Positions 35,091-44,420 of a DNA stretch of 64,000 nucleotides are shown one piece after another (position 1 is the stretch's first letter; each line of letters begins with the position of its first letter). Made by a program: the position numbers and the translations under genes. The notes beneath the pieces were generated by a model. It ran no database searches, had not been told where the DNA came from, and saw only the letters and a program-made list of their open reading frames with translations. The stretch comes from Pseudomonas nitroreducens TX1 (lineage in GTDB: Bacteria; Pseudomonadota; Gammaproteobacteria; Pseudomonadales; Pseudomonadaceae): positions 1-64,000 of the forward strand of contig NZ_AMZB01000116.1 in the NCBI RefSeq assembly GCF_000313755.1, read 5' to 3'.

Positions 35091-35897
35091 ATGCCCAGCC
35101 GTCCGCTCGTGCGTCTGCTGTCTGCGCTCGCGCTCACCGCCCTGCCCCTCATCGCTGTCGCCGACGCCGCCAGCGACCTGCTCAACGTCCACCAGACGCG
35201 CCTCGCCGCCCAGCGCAGCCTCGGCGACTTCTTCATGTTCAACGCGATGGAGGGCGACCAGAAGTACGCCAAGATGGTCGAGGCCTCGTCGCAGAGCGCC
35301 GCCGGCGCCTTGGGCAAGCTCGGGGAAATGCCCGGCAACGAATCGAAGAAGCTCAAAGCCGAGTTGCAGGATGAGTGGAAGGCCTATGCGACCCAGTTGC
35401 ATACGCTTACCGGCGCGCTGGACAGCAGCGGCTATACCGATCTGCAGCCGGTGGCCGACCTCGCGGCGCAGAACCGCAAGCTGCTGGAGACCGCCGAGCA
35501 GCTCTACATGAAGATTCAGGAGGAAAGCGGCAGCAAGGTTCCGCCGCTGACCCAGCAGACCCGCGAGCAGAGCCTGTTGATGCAGGACATCGCGGTGGAC
35601 TACGCCTCGCGCAATGCTTCGGTGGGCGCGAGCTTCTTCGGCGGCGGCGAGGAGCGCCCGCTGGACGACCTGGCCAACCGCTTCGCGATCAACCTGGTGA
35701 AGCTGCAACAGGCGCCGCAGACCACGCCGGAGATCGGTCAGGAACTACGCGGCGTGGCGATCAAGTGGCGCTACATCGAGAAGTCGCTGCAGAACTACAA
35801 CCAGAACAGCGTGCCCTTCCTGATCAACAAATACTCCGACCGCATCATCGAAGACCTGGAGAAAGTCTCCGGGCTCTATGCCGCGCAACAGAGCTGA
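35091..35897 (+). CDS. Secreted helical protein of unknown function
   Basis: A 268-residue protein with a signal peptide (MPSRPLVRLLSALALTALPLIAVADA). The mature part is rich in Gln, Ala and Leu and looks like a long helical bundle, with no catalytic motif visible. It corresponds to PA3015-like conserved hypotheticals. AAGGAG precedes ATG 35091, which decides the start within a frame that is open from 34824. It converges on the next gene with a 5-base gap. Confidence 0.85.
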   Translation: MPSRPLVRLLSALALTALPLIAVADAASDLLNVHQTRLAAQRSLGDFFMFNAMEGDQKYAKMVEASSQSAAGALGKLGEMPGNESKKLKAELQDEWKAYATQLHTLTGALDSSGYTDLQPVADLAAQNRKLLETAEQLYMKIQEESGSKVPPLTQQTREQSLLMQDIAVDYASRNASVGASFFGGGEERPLDDLANRFAINLVKLQQAPQTTPEIGQELRGVAIKWRYIEKSLQNYNQNSVPFLINKYSDRIIEDLEKVSGLYAAQQS

Positions 35898-35902
35898 TCG
35901 CC

Positions 35903-36337
35903 TCACGCATGCTGCTTGAGGAAGCTGGCGACCCGCTCGAGGTCGCTACTGTCGCCGCGCTCGCCCCAGTACAGCGCGAGAAACTGCGGCGTCGCCTCGA
36001 CCAGGTAGACATCCTTCGGCAGGCGGGCCAGCGCCTGCGCCAGCTCGGCGGGTGCGCTCGCTTCTCGCCAGCGGTCCAGCCAGACGCCTGGTTCGCTCTG
36101 CCAGTAGCACCAGACATCGCGGCTCTTGCCGCGGGCGCGATGGTATTGCGCGCACTGGCGCGGCGGCTGCCGTTCCAGCCAGTGCGGCCATTCCTGCTGC
36201 GCCATCTGCATGGCCAGACCCAGGCGGCGCGCCTGCAGGCGCAGGTTCATTTGCCCGCGCTGGCCGCGCGACGGGATCAGCCAGGTCAGCGGGCTTAGCA
36301 CCAGAGCGATGAGAAGAATTACCATCCAGGTAGTCAT
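35903..36337 (-). CDS. Membrane-anchored conserved hypothetical protein
   Basis: A 144-residue protein with one N-terminal membrane helix (MTTWMVILLIALVLSPLTWL) and a soluble domain facing probably the cytoplasm, since basic residues (SRGQRGQ, RLQARR) follow the helix. The soluble part is rich in Trp and Gln and ends SFLKQHA. I cannot assign a function. ATG 36337 is preferred to 36364 because it places the helix at the extreme N-terminus. Confidence 0.78.
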   Translation of the reverse strand: MTTWMVILLIALVLSPLTWLIPSRGQRGQMNLRLQARRLGLAMQMAQQEWPHWLERQPPRQCAQYHRARGKSRDVWCYWQSEPGVWLDRWREASAPAELAQALARLPKDVYLVEATPQFLALYWGERGDSSDLERVASFLKQHA

Positions 36338-36418
36338 ATCGGTTATACCGGTCAAACAGGTCAAGCACGGCCATTGGGGCCATACTGTTTACTAACGAGT
36401 CCCCCGGAGGAGACGCTC

Positions 36419-36859
36419 ATGCCCTACCAACACATTCTGGTCGCCGTCGACCTAACCGAAGAATGCGATCCGGTGATGAAACGGGCGGTCGCGCTGGCCA
36501 AGGCCAACGATGCCCGGCTCTCGGCGGTGCATGTGGTCGAGCCCATGGCCATGGCCTTCGGCGGCGACGTGCCGATGGACCTGTCGATGTTGCAGCAGCA
36601 GCAATTCGACCAGGCCAAGGAGCGCCTGCACCAGTTCACCCTCACCTACGCCGAGATCACCAGCTCCCAGTGCCACCTGGTCTATGGCCAGCCGCGCCAG
36701 GAAATCCACCGTCTCGCCGATGAGCAGGACTGCGACCTGATCGTCGTCGGCAGCCACGGCCGCCACGGTCTCGCCCTGTTGCTGGGCTCCACCGCCAACG
36801 ACGTGCTGCACGGTGCGCCCTGCGATGTCCTCGCCGTACGCCTGCAGAAAACCGGCTGA
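36419..36859 (+). CDS. Universal stress protein (UspA family)
   Basis: A 146-residue protein starting MPYQHILVAVDLTEECDPVM. The C-terminal GSHGRHGLALLLGSTANDVL is the UspA nucleotide-binding G-2x-G-9x-G(S/T) motif, so ATP binding is possible. In pseudomonads such proteins support survival in anaerobic stationary phase. CCGGAGGAGA precedes the ATG. Confidence 0.95.
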   Translation: MPYQHILVAVDLTEECDPVMKRAVALAKANDARLSAVHVVEPMAMAFGGDVPMDLSMLQQQQFDQAKERLHQFTLTYAEITSSQCHLVYGQPRQEIHRLADEQDCDLIVVGSHGRHGLALLLGSTANDVLHGAPCDVLAVRLQKTG

Positions 36860-36875
36860 GCCAACCCAAGCAGAC

Positions 36876-36903
36876 AGCGGGCCCCGAGGGGCCCGCTTCG
36901 TTT
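36876..36903. terminator. Bidirectional terminator between usp and DUF gene
   Basis: AGCGGGCCCC-GA-GGGGCCCGCT is a 10-bp stem; on the plus strand it is followed by TCGTTT. It ends at the stop codon of the convergent gene. Confidence 0.8.
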
Positions 36904-37589
36904 CAGGCGCCGAGCATGTCCCCGCTCATCAGCAACGGCCGCACCTTCTGCAACTGCGCCTCCAGCGAATAGCTCATGCTCGACGCCATGGAGAAGAAGC
37001 TGAGGAAGGCCTTCAGGTTCGAGTCTCCGTCGCAGGTCTCGTGAATCCGCTGCCAGAACGCCTGGTTCACCAGCTGCAACTGCTGGAATTGTTTTACCAG
37101 TCCCTTCAGCTCCCAGTCCGCATGGCGTCCCTCGCGGAAATTGAAATACTGCCGCATCAGGTAAAGCGACACCGCGCGCAGGATGAACTCCTGGTTGCTG
37201 GCGAACGGCAGGTGCTGCTGCGCCATCGGCTTGAGCCGGCCCAGCAGCGGGCAGGCGCTGGTGGCCATGATCACGCCGAGCAGCGCGCGCAGCCCCTCTT
37301 CCAGCCCCGCATGCTTGATGTATTCGCGCTCAGGCGTGCGCACCTGCACCGTGACCTTCTTGAAGGCCGGCAAACCACGGAAGTCCTCGATCACCCGGTG
37401 CAGATCCACCGCCGCCGGGCAGTGGCTATGCTGCGCCGGGTTCAGCGGGCAATTGCTGCAACGGTTGTTCTCCAGGCGCGTCCAGCGTGGCGTCTGGGCG
37501 GCTATCTGGGCGTCGTACTGACGCTCCAGCTCGATGCGGTAACTGAACTCGTGCTCATCATCCAGGGTGATGCGGTACTCGATTGCCAT
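36903..37589 (-). CDS. Conserved hypothetical with CxxC/HxHC cluster (DUF6901-like)
   Basis: A 228-residue protein starting MAIEYRITLDDEHEFSYR. The region C44-x2-C47 ... H54-x-H56-C57 looks like a metal-binding site. The rest is helical, ending LLMSGDMLGA. I think this is the family named DUF6901, but am not certain of the number. No catalytic motif is recognised. It is downstream of the ABC-F gene in the same direction with a 62-base gap. Confidence 0.8.
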   Translation of the reverse strand: MAIEYRITLDDEHEFSYRIELERQYDAQIAAQTPRWTRLENNRCSNCPLNPAQHSHCPAAVDLHRVIEDFRGLPAFKKVTVQVRTPEREYIKHAGLEEGLRALLGVIMATSACPLLGRLKPMAQQHLPFASNQEFILRAVSLYLMRQYFNFREGRHADWELKGLVKQFQQLQLVNQAFWQRIHETCDGDSNLKAFLSFFSMASSMSYSLEAQLQKVRPLLMSGDMLGA

Positions 37590-37651
37590 TCGGCCGTCCC
37601 CAACAGTCTTTGATCAGCGATACGCACGGGCACATCACCGGACCGAACGGA

Positions 37652-39562
37652 TCACTCTTCCAGTTCGGCCCAGCGCTCGATCAGTTGGTCCAACTCCCCT
37701 TGCAGCGACCCCAGGCGATCCAGAACCGCCTGCGCCTCGCTTGGCGGACGCTGGTAGAAATTCGGCGCCGCTGTTTCTGCCTGCAGCGCGGCCATTTCTG
37801 CCTCCAGTGCGTCGATCTGCCCGGGGATGGCTTCCAGTTCACGTTGCAGCTTGTAGCTCAGTTTCTTCTTCGGCGCGGCTTCCACCGGCGCACTCACAAC
37901 CGCCGGTTGTTCGGGAGCGGGGGCAGCAGCAGGCTTGTCGGCCTTCTCCTCACCCACGCCCAGCAACTTGGGCGAGCCGCCCTGACGCAGCCAGTCCTGG
38001 TAACCGCCGACGAATTCGCGCACGCGCCCCTCGCCTTCGAACACCAGGGTGCTGGTCACCACGTTGTCGAGGAAGGCCCGGTCGTGGCTGACCATCAGTA
38101 CGGTGCCGTCGAAGGTCAGCAGCACCTCTTCCAGCAGCTCCAGGGTTTCCACGTCCAGGTCGTTGGTCGGTTCGTCCAGCACCAGCAGGTTGGCCGGCTT
38201 GCTGAACAACTTAGCCAGCAACAGGCGTGCCCGCTCGCCACCGGAGAGCGCTTTCACCGGGGTACGGGCGCGCTGCGGCGAGAACAGGAAGTCGCCCAGG
38301 TAGCTGAGGACGTGGCGATTCTGCCCGTTGATGGTGATGAATTCGCGACCTTCGGAAATGTTGTCGATAACGGTCTTTTCCGGCTCCAGCTGGTGACGCA
38401 GCTGGTCGAAATAAGCCACTTCCAGTCGGGTGCCTTCCTTGACGCTGCCGGAAGTCGGCTGCAGGTCGCCCAGCAGCAGTTTGAGCAGCGTGGTCTTGCC
38501 GGTGCCGTTGGCGCCGAGCAGGCCGATGCGGTCACCGCGCTGCAGCACCAGGGAGAAATCACGGATCAGCGCCGGGCCGCCCGGATGGGCGAAGCCGGCT
38601 TTCTCGACGACTATCACCTGCTTGCCGGACTTCTCGGCCGTCTCCATCTGGAAGCTGGCCTTGCCCTGGCGCTCACGGCGTTCGGCACGCTCGTTACGCA
38701 TCGCCTTCAGCGCGCGCACCCGGCCTTCGTTACGGGTACGACGGGCCTTGATGCCCTGGCGAATCCACACTTCCTCCTGGGCAAGACGCTTGTCGAACAG
38801 TGCGTTGGCCGCTTCTTCCGCCGCCAGCTCCTGCTCTTTATGCACGAGGAAGCTGGCGTAGTCGCCGTTCCAGTCGATCAGGTGGCCGCGGTCCAGTTCG
38901 AGGATGCGGGTGGCCACGGCCTGCAGGAAGGAGCGGTCGTGGGTGATGAACAGCACGGCACCGGGGAAATCCGCCAGAGCGTTTTCCAGCCAGGCGATGG
39001 CACCGATGTCCAGGTGGTTGGTCGGTTCGTCCAGCAGCAGCAGGTCGGGCTCGGCCACCAGCGCCTGGGCCAGCAGCACGCGGCGGCGCCAGCCACCGGA
39101 GAGCTCGGCGAGGGTCTTGTCCGCCGGCAGCTGCAGGCGGCTCAGGGTGGTATCCACCAGCTGGCCGAGGCGCCAGCCGTCGCGGGCTTCGAGGTCCTGC
39201 TGGACGCGCGCCAGCTTGTTCAGGTCCTCTTCGCTTTCGATGTGCATGCTCAGGTGGTGGTACTGCGCCAGCAGCTCGCCGACTTCGGCAAGGCCCTCGG
39301 CGACCACGTCGTAGACGGTACGGTCGTCGGCGCGCGGCAATTCCTGCGGCAACTCGCCGATCTTCAGCGAGGGCGCGCGCCAGATGTCGCCGTCATCGGG
39401 CTTCTGCTCGCCCTTGACCAGCTTGAGCATGCTCGACTTGCCGGTGCCGTTGCGGCCGATGATGCAGACCCGCTCACCGCGACCGATCTGCCAGGACACC
39501 TTATCCAGCAGCGGAGTGGTGCCAAAGGCAAGGGACACGTCGGTTAACTTGAGCAGGGTCAT
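37652..39562 (-). CDS. ABC-F family ATPase (YheS/Uup type)
   Basis: A 636-residue protein with two ABC ATPase domains and no membrane segment. Walker A motifs are GRNGTGKSS and GANGTGKTT, with LSGGWRRRV and LSGGERARL signatures. The ABC-F linker lies between them, and the C-terminal 90 residues form a coiled-coil domain, as in Uup. ABC-F proteins act on the ribosome; Uup also affects transposon excision. ATG 39562 (MTLLKLTDVSLAFG) is favoured over 39577. Confidence 0.92.
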   Translation of the reverse strand: MTLLKLTDVSLAFGTTPLLDKVSWQIGRGERVCIIGRNGTGKSSMLKLVKGEQKPDDGDIWRAPSLKIGELPQELPRADDRTVYDVVAEGLAEVGELLAQYHHLSMHIESEEDLNKLARVQQDLEARDGWRLGQLVDTTLSRLQLPADKTLAELSGGWRRRVLLAQALVAEPDLLLLDEPTNHLDIGAIAWLENALADFPGAVLFITHDRSFLQAVATRILELDRGHLIDWNGDYASFLVHKEQELAAEEAANALFDKRLAQEEVWIRQGIKARRTRNEGRVRALKAMRNERAERRERQGKASFQMETAEKSGKQVIVVEKAGFAHPGGPALIRDFSLVLQRGDRIGLLGANGTGKTTLLKLLLGDLQPTSGSVKEGTRLEVAYFDQLRHQLEPEKTVIDNISEGREFITINGQNRHVLSYLGDFLFSPQRARTPVKALSGGERARLLLAKLFSKPANLLVLDEPTNDLDVETLELLEEVLLTFDGTVLMVSHDRAFLDNVVTSTLVFEGEGRVREFVGGYQDWLRQGGSPKLLGVGEEKADKPAAAPAPEQPAVVSAPVEAAPKKKLSYKLQRELEAIPGQIDALEAEMAALQAETAAPNFYQRPPSEAQAVLDRLGSLQGELDQLIERWAELEE

Positions 39563-39769
39563 TGGGTATCTCCACAAACAGGGCGCGCAGTTTAAGGGAA
39601 AGCGCGGAAAAGTCAGAGGGGTGCAGACAAAGTGCCAGGGCGAGACATTCGTCCCTCTTTGAGCCGGGCAGCCCTGGTGGCGCTTTCACCCCCTGCGCGC
39701 AACAGGCTAAGCTACCCGGCAGCGGGCGCGCGCCCTCCAGCGCCCACCGATCATCTTCCCGGAAGAGCC

Positions 39770-41695
39770 ATGCGCGGTCGCCTTTTCTCCCTGTTTTCCT
39801 GCCTGATCCTCAGCCTGTCCGCCTCGACAGCCAACGCAGCGTCCCTGCCCCAGCAGCGCCAGATGTACGACGAGGCGCAGAAGGCCCTTGCGCGCGGCGA
39901 CAGCGGCCCGTACTTCAGCTACCAGTCGGCGTTGGCCGATTATCCCCTGCAGCCGTACCTGGCCTACGACGAACTGACCAGCCGTTTGAAAAGCGCCAGC
40001 AACGCCGAGATCGAGCGGTTCATCGAGCAACACGGCGACCTGCCGCAGATCAACTGGCTGAAGCTGCGCTGGATGCGCCAGCTCGCCGACCGCGGTGACT
40101 GGAACACCTTCGTCCGTTATTACGACCCGAAGATGAACTTCACCGAACTGGACTGCCTCTACGGCCAGTATCTGTTGGGCCATGGCAACAAGGCCGACGG
40201 CTACGCCACCGCCGAGAAGCTCTGGCTGGTGGGCAAGCCGCAGCCCGATGCCTGCGACACTACCTTCGCCCTGTGGCAGGCCGACGGCCAACTTACCGAG
40301 GAGAAGGTCTGGAAACGCCTGAAGCTGGCTGCCGAAAAAGGCAACTACAGCCTCGCCACGGTACTCTCCAAGCGCCTGCCGACCCTCGGCAGCCAGGGCG
40401 CGTTGATGGTCAACGTCGCGCAGAACCCTTCGCAGCTGAGCCAGGCCACGCGTTTCGGCGCCCGCGACCACGCCACCGCCGACGTGGTCGGCCTCGGTCT
40501 GCGCCGCCTGGCCAAGCAGGACCCGGAAAAAGCCATCAACCTGCTGGACTACTACAGCTCGGTGCTGCCCTTCTCCAGCGACGAGAAAGTCTCCATCGCC
40601 CGCGAGATCGGCCTGAGTCTGGCGCGCCGCTACGACCCACGCGCACTGCCGATGATGGTCAAGTACGACCCGCAACTGCGCGACGACACCGTCACCGAAT
40701 GGCGCCTGCGCCTGTTGCTGCGGCTGGGCCGTTGGGAAGACGCCTATGAGCTGACCCGCGCCCTGCCACCGTCGCTGGCCGAGACCAACCGCTGGAAATA
40801 CTGGCAGGCGCGCTCGCTGCAACTGGCGCAGCCGCAGAACAAGCAGGCCATCAACCTGTACCAGCCGGTGGCCGGCGAACGTGATTTCTATGGTTTCCTT
40901 GCCGCCGACCGGATCAACGCCCCCTACCAGCTGAACAATCGCCCGGTATCGCTGGACGCGGCGACGATGCAGCGCGTGCGCAATGCGCCGAGCACCCGCC
41001 GCGCCCTGGAGTTCTACGCCCGCGGCGAGATCATCAACGCCCGCCGCGAGTGGTACCACGCTGCCCGCCACCTGAGCCACGACGAGCTGCTGGCCCAGGC
41101 GAAGATCGCCTACGACATGCAGTGGTACTTCCCGGCCATCCGCGCGATCAGCCAGGCCAAGTACTGGGACGACCTGGATATTCGCTTCCCCATGGCCTAC
41201 CGCAACACCCTGGTGCGCGAGGCGCGCAACCGAGGCCTGCACTCCAGCTGGGTATTCGCCATCACCCGCCAGGAAAGCGCCTTCATGTCCGACGCGCGCT
41301 CCGGCGTTGGCGCCACCGGCCTGATGCAACTGATGCCGGCCACCGCCAAGGAAACCTCGAAGAAATTCGGTATCCCGTTGGCCTCGCCGCAGCAATTGAT
41401 CGTGCCGGATGTGAACATCCAGCTCGGCGCCGCGTACCTGAGCCAGGTGCACGGCCAGTTCAACGGCAACCGCGTGCTCGCCACCGCCGCCTACAACGCC
41501 GGTCCCGGCCGCGTACGGCAGTGGCTGAAGGATGCGCGTCACCTGGCCTTCGACGTCTGGGTCGAGACCATTCCGTTCGATGAGACCCGCTCCTACGTGC
41601 AGAATGTGCTGTCCTACGCGGTGATCTACGGGCAGAAGCTCAACGCACCGCAGCCCATCGTCGACTGGCACGAACGCTTCTTCGACGAACTCTGA
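39770..41695 (+). CDS. slt: Soluble lytic murein transglycosylase Slt
   Basis: A 641-residue secreted enzyme with signal peptide (MRGRLFSLFSCLILSLSASTANA), a long superhelical U/L domain and a C-terminal lysozyme-like SLT domain. The catalytic acid is probably Glu502 in TRQESAFMSDARSG, followed by GATGLMQLMPATA. It cleaves peptidoglycan between MurNAc and GlcNAc with anhydro-product formation, feeding NagZ recycling. GGAAGAG precedes ATG 39770. Confidence 0.96.
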   Translation: MRGRLFSLFSCLILSLSASTANAASLPQQRQMYDEAQKALARGDSGPYFSYQSALADYPLQPYLAYDELTSRLKSASNAEIERFIEQHGDLPQINWLKLRWMRQLADRGDWNTFVRYYDPKMNFTELDCLYGQYLLGHGNKADGYATAEKLWLVGKPQPDACDTTFALWQADGQLTEEKVWKRLKLAAEKGNYSLATVLSKRLPTLGSQGALMVNVAQNPSQLSQATRFGARDHATADVVGLGLRRLAKQDPEKAINLLDYYSSVLPFSSDEKVSIAREIGLSLARRYDPRALPMMVKYDPQLRDDTVTEWRLRLLLRLGRWEDAYELTRALPPSLAETNRWKYWQARSLQLAQPQNKQAINLYQPVAGERDFYGFLAADRINAPYQLNNRPVSLDAATMQRVRNAPSTRRALEFYARGEIINARREWYHAARHLSHDELLAQAKIAYDMQWYFPAIRAISQAKYWDDLDIRFPMAYRNTLVREARNRGLHSSWVFAITRQESAFMSDARSGVGATGLMQLMPATAKETSKKFGIPLASPQQLIVPDVNIQLGAAYLSQVHGQFNGNRVLATAAYNAGPGRVRQWLKDARHLAFDVWVETIPFDETRSYVQNVLSYAVIYGQKLNAPQPIVDWHERFFDEL

Positions 41696-41757
41696 TCCAC
41701 TCCCCCGCCCGGCACCCGCCGGACGGTCTTCATCCCTTCAAGGAAAAGGAAATTCCC

Positions 41758-42138
41758 ATGCGCAAGACCCTGCTTTCCGTCACCGTCCTCGCCGCCGGCC
41801 TGCTGAGCACCGACCTCGTTCTGGCCGCCTGCGAGAAGCCGCGCAACGCCTTCGACAGCGTGTACTGCCTGAGCACCGAATACGCCCAGGTGGACCGCGA
41901 GCTGAACAATGAATTCGGCACCCTGCGCAAGATGCTCAACGACGGCCAGAAGGCTGCGCTGAAGAAGAGCCAGATCGCCTGGATCAAGGACCGCGACGCC
42001 CAGTGCAGCTACGAGCGCGACGGCGGTTACTTCGTCAACCTGCAGTGCGCGGTGGACAAGACCAATGAGCGCCTGGCGGTCCTGCGCGAGCGTGAGCGCG
42101 AGTGCCAGAGCACCGGTTGCGTCGACGCCAAGCTGTAA
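41758..42138 (+). CDS. LprI-like (DUF1311) secreted protein, possible lysozyme inhibitor
   Basis: A 126-residue protein with signal peptide (MRKTLLSVTVLAAGLLSTDLVLA) and six cysteines in the mature part. SVYCLSTEYAQVDRELN and LKKSQIAWIKDRDAQCSYE are typical of the LprI/DUF1311 family; the Mycobacterium member inhibits lysozyme. It lies 62 bases after slt, so a role near peptidoglycan hydrolysis is plausible. AAGGAAAAGG precedes the ATG. Confidence 0.85.
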   Translation: MRKTLLSVTVLAAGLLSTDLVLAACEKPRNAFDSVYCLSTEYAQVDRELNNEFGTLRKMLNDGQKAALKKSQIAWIKDRDAQCSYERDGGYFVNLQCAVDKTNERLAVLRERERECQSTGCVDAKL

Positions 42139-42205
42139 AGCGCAGAGGGCATACACTCACGAACGGTGTATGCCTTGAGTACCTGTAGCGTCCCGATGGC
42201 GGGAC

Positions 42206-43015
42206 CTACTCCAGGACTTCCACGTCCATGCCCACACTCAGCTCGCCGCTGTTCAGGGCAATGAGGTTCTGGCCGAACAGCGCTTCGCCATTGACGTTGC
42301 GATAGCCCAGCAGGGTCGCCAGCGGCTCGCGGGCGGCATCGCGCTCGCCGGTATGCGGGTCGATGGTGGTGAGGATGCAGCGCGAGCAGGGCTTGGCCAC
42401 CTTGAAGGTGACGTCGCCGATGCGGATACGCTTCCAGCCATCTTCGGCGAAAGGCTCGGCGCCAGTGACCACCAGATTGGGGCGGAAGCGCAGCATCTCC
42501 AGCGGGCGTCCGACCTTGGCCGACAGGTCATCCAGCGAACCCTGGCCGATCAGCAACAGCGGGAAGCCGTCGGCGAAATGCACACGCTCGCCGGGCTCGG
42601 CGTAGGCGGTGTCGACCTGCCGGGCGCGCTGCTCGGGCATCTGCACCAGGCGCACGTCGCGACCGAGGAAGGTGCTCAGCCACTGGGCGGCGGCTTCGCC
42701 GGCATCCGGCACCTGCAGCATGTCGCGCCAGATGAGTACGCCGCGCAGGTTGTCGTCGCGGCCGGGCACATTCACCAGCAGGTCATCCATGCCGGGCGCG
42801 CGCAGGCGCAGGGCGGCGAAATCGTCCTGCCAGCGCGCCTCGATGCGGCCCATCTGCGGCAGCAGGCGCTGAGTGAGGAAGCGGCCATTGGAGGCCTCTA
42901 CCACCAGCCAGCGTCGGTCCCCTGCCAGGCCCAGCGCGTCCAGGCGGACGGACTCCAGCGGCTCGTAAGCGGTGGATTTGACCGGGTAGCGGTAGAGCGC
43001 GCTCAGGCTGTACAT
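42206..43015 (-). CDS. MOSC-domain protein (YcbX-like)
   Basis: A 269-residue protein with an N-terminal MOSC_N beta-barrel domain (MYSLSALYRYPVKS) and a C-terminal MOSC domain. Cys in KPCSRCILTTIDPHTGE is the conserved molybdenum-cofactor-binding region; the E. coli YcbX uses this to reduce N-hydroxylated compounds. It lacks the C-terminal ferredoxin domain of YcbX. It is flanked by REP palindromes upstream. Confidence 0.9.
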   Translation of the reverse strand: MYSLSALYRYPVKSTAYEPLESVRLDALGLAGDRRWLVVEASNGRFLTQRLLPQMGRIEARWQDDFAALRLRAPGMDDLLVNVPGRDDNLRGVLIWRDMLQVPDAGEAAAQWLSTFLGRDVRLVQMPEQRARQVDTAYAEPGERVHFADGFPLLLIGQGSLDDLSAKVGRPLEMLRFRPNLVVTGAEPFAEDGWKRIRIGDVTFKVAKPCSRCILTTIDPHTGERDAAREPLATLLGYRNVNGEALFGQNLIALNSGELSVGMDVEVLE

Positions 43016-43377
43016 GGGAAGCGTCCTTTCATGCAGGCGAAAGCGACCTTATACGGCGTGGGACGTGCGACTAGCAATGGGCATTGCGGTGGCGGGCATG
43101 GGTCGCCCAGACAGACGCCTGACACTGACGGAGCAGGAAGAAGGGACTTCGCGGAGAAGCTCCGCTCCAATCTGGAAACATCTGCGCTGGGAGCCCCTCT
43201 CCCCCGCCCTCTCCCTGAAGGGAGAGGGAGCCGTCCGAGCGGGGTGACGCTGCAGTTTCAGCCGGCCGCGATCCCATTCCCTCTCCCTTCAGGGAGAGGG
43301 AATACAGGCACGAACTTTCAGAAGAAGAGACTTGCCCCTACAAGAGCGGGAGCGGCTGTTCCCTGTAGGAGCGAGGA
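43016..43377. other. Intergenic region with palindromes
   Basis: 362 bases without a supported gene. They contain the hairpin GCGGAG-AAG-CTCCGC near 43151, the REPIN-like pair at 43207-43303 and a partial REP (GTAGGAGCGAG) ending at the cheV stop. Confidence 0.75.
43207..43303. repeat. REPIN-like inverted pair of CCCTCTCCCT palindromes
   Basis: Copy A (43207-43228) is CCCTCTCCCT-GA-AGGGAGAGGG, copy B (43276-43303) is ATTCCCTCTCCCT-TC and its inverse. The loop bases are reversed between copies, so they face opposite ways about 50 bases apart, as in REPIN units. Confidence 0.8.
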
Positions 43378-44307
43378 TCAGGCGGGGACTTTCTGCAACC
43401 GCCGACGCACCACTTCCACCAACTGGTCCGGCTGGAACTTGGAGAGGAAGTCGTCGCAGCCGACCTTCTTCACCATGGCATCGTTGAAGCTGCCCGACAG
43501 CGAGGTGTGCAGCACCACGTAGAGGTCTCGCAGGCGCGGGTCGCTGCGGATCTCGGTGGTCAGCCGGTAGCCGTCCATTTCCGGCATCTCGGCGTCGGTG
43601 AAGACCATCAGCAGCTTCTCTTCCATGTCGTTGCCTTCGTCCGCCCAGCGCTTGAGCTGCTGCAGCGCGCGCAGGCCGTCAGTCGCAACATGCAGACGCA
43701 AGCCAAGCTGGCCGAGTGTGTCGCGCAGTTGGGAGATGGCCACGCTGGAGTCATCCACCACCAGCACTTCGCGGCCACGGGTCTGGCTGAGCAGCTTGTC
43801 GTCCAGGCGGTCGCTGGAGACGCGGGTGTTCATCGGCACGATCTCGGCGAGCACCTTTTCCACGTCGATGATTTCCACCAGGCGGTCTTCCACCTTGGTG
43901 ATCGCGGTCAGGTAGTGCTGGCGGCCCGCGCCACCGGGCGGCGGCTGGATCGACTCCCAGTTGAGGTTGAGGATGCGCTCTACCCCGCCCACCAGGAAGG
44001 CCTGCACCGAACGGTTGTACTCGGTGACGATGATGGTGCTGTTGGCATCCGGAGTCAGCGCACGCATGCCGATGGCGCGGGACAGGTCGATCACCGGCAG
44101 GGTCTGGCCGCGCAGGTTGATCACCCCGCAGATCATCGGGTGGCGCTGCGGGATCAGTGTCAGGCGCGGCAGTTGCAGCACTTCCTGCACCTTGAACACG
44201 TTGATCGCGAACTGCTGCCGCCCGGCCAGGCGGAAGACCAGGATTTCCAGGCGGTTCTCGCCTACCAGTTGGGTGCGTTGATCGACAGTGTCGAGAATAC
44301 CGGCCAT
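43378..44307 (-). CDS. cheV: CheV-type chemotaxis coupling protein
   Basis: A 309-residue fusion of a CheW domain (about residues 18-165, with GVINLRGQTLPVIDL) and a response-regulator receiver domain (about 180-305). The receiver shows Asp185/Asp186, phosphoacceptor Asp238 in FTDAEMPEMDG, and Lys290. CheV couples chemoreceptors to CheA and is adjusted by phosphorylation. No other chemotaxis gene lies in the window. The stop codon touches a partial REP. Confidence 0.95.
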   Translation of the reverse strand: MAGILDTVDQRTQLVGENRLEILVFRLAGRQQFAINVFKVQEVLQLPRLTLIPQRHPMICGVINLRGQTLPVIDLSRAIGMRALTPDANSTIIVTEYNRSVQAFLVGGVERILNLNWESIQPPPGGAGRQHYLTAITKVEDRLVEIIDVEKVLAEIVPMNTRVSSDRLDDKLLSQTRGREVLVVDDSSVAISQLRDTLGQLGLRLHVATDGLRALQQLKRWADEGNDMEEKLLMVFTDAEMPEMDGYRLTTEIRSDPRLRDLYVVLHTSLSGSFNDAMVKKVGCDDFLSKFQPDQLVEVVRRRLQKVPA

Positions 44308-44420
44308 GCCTGCTCCAGATTCGGAATGAGTCGTGCGGGAAAGCTATCGGCCATCCGTTTGGAAACAAGATACCGGCCCGGAGCCATCATGCACGACTTA
44401 CTCTGTCACGGCCAGGCCGA

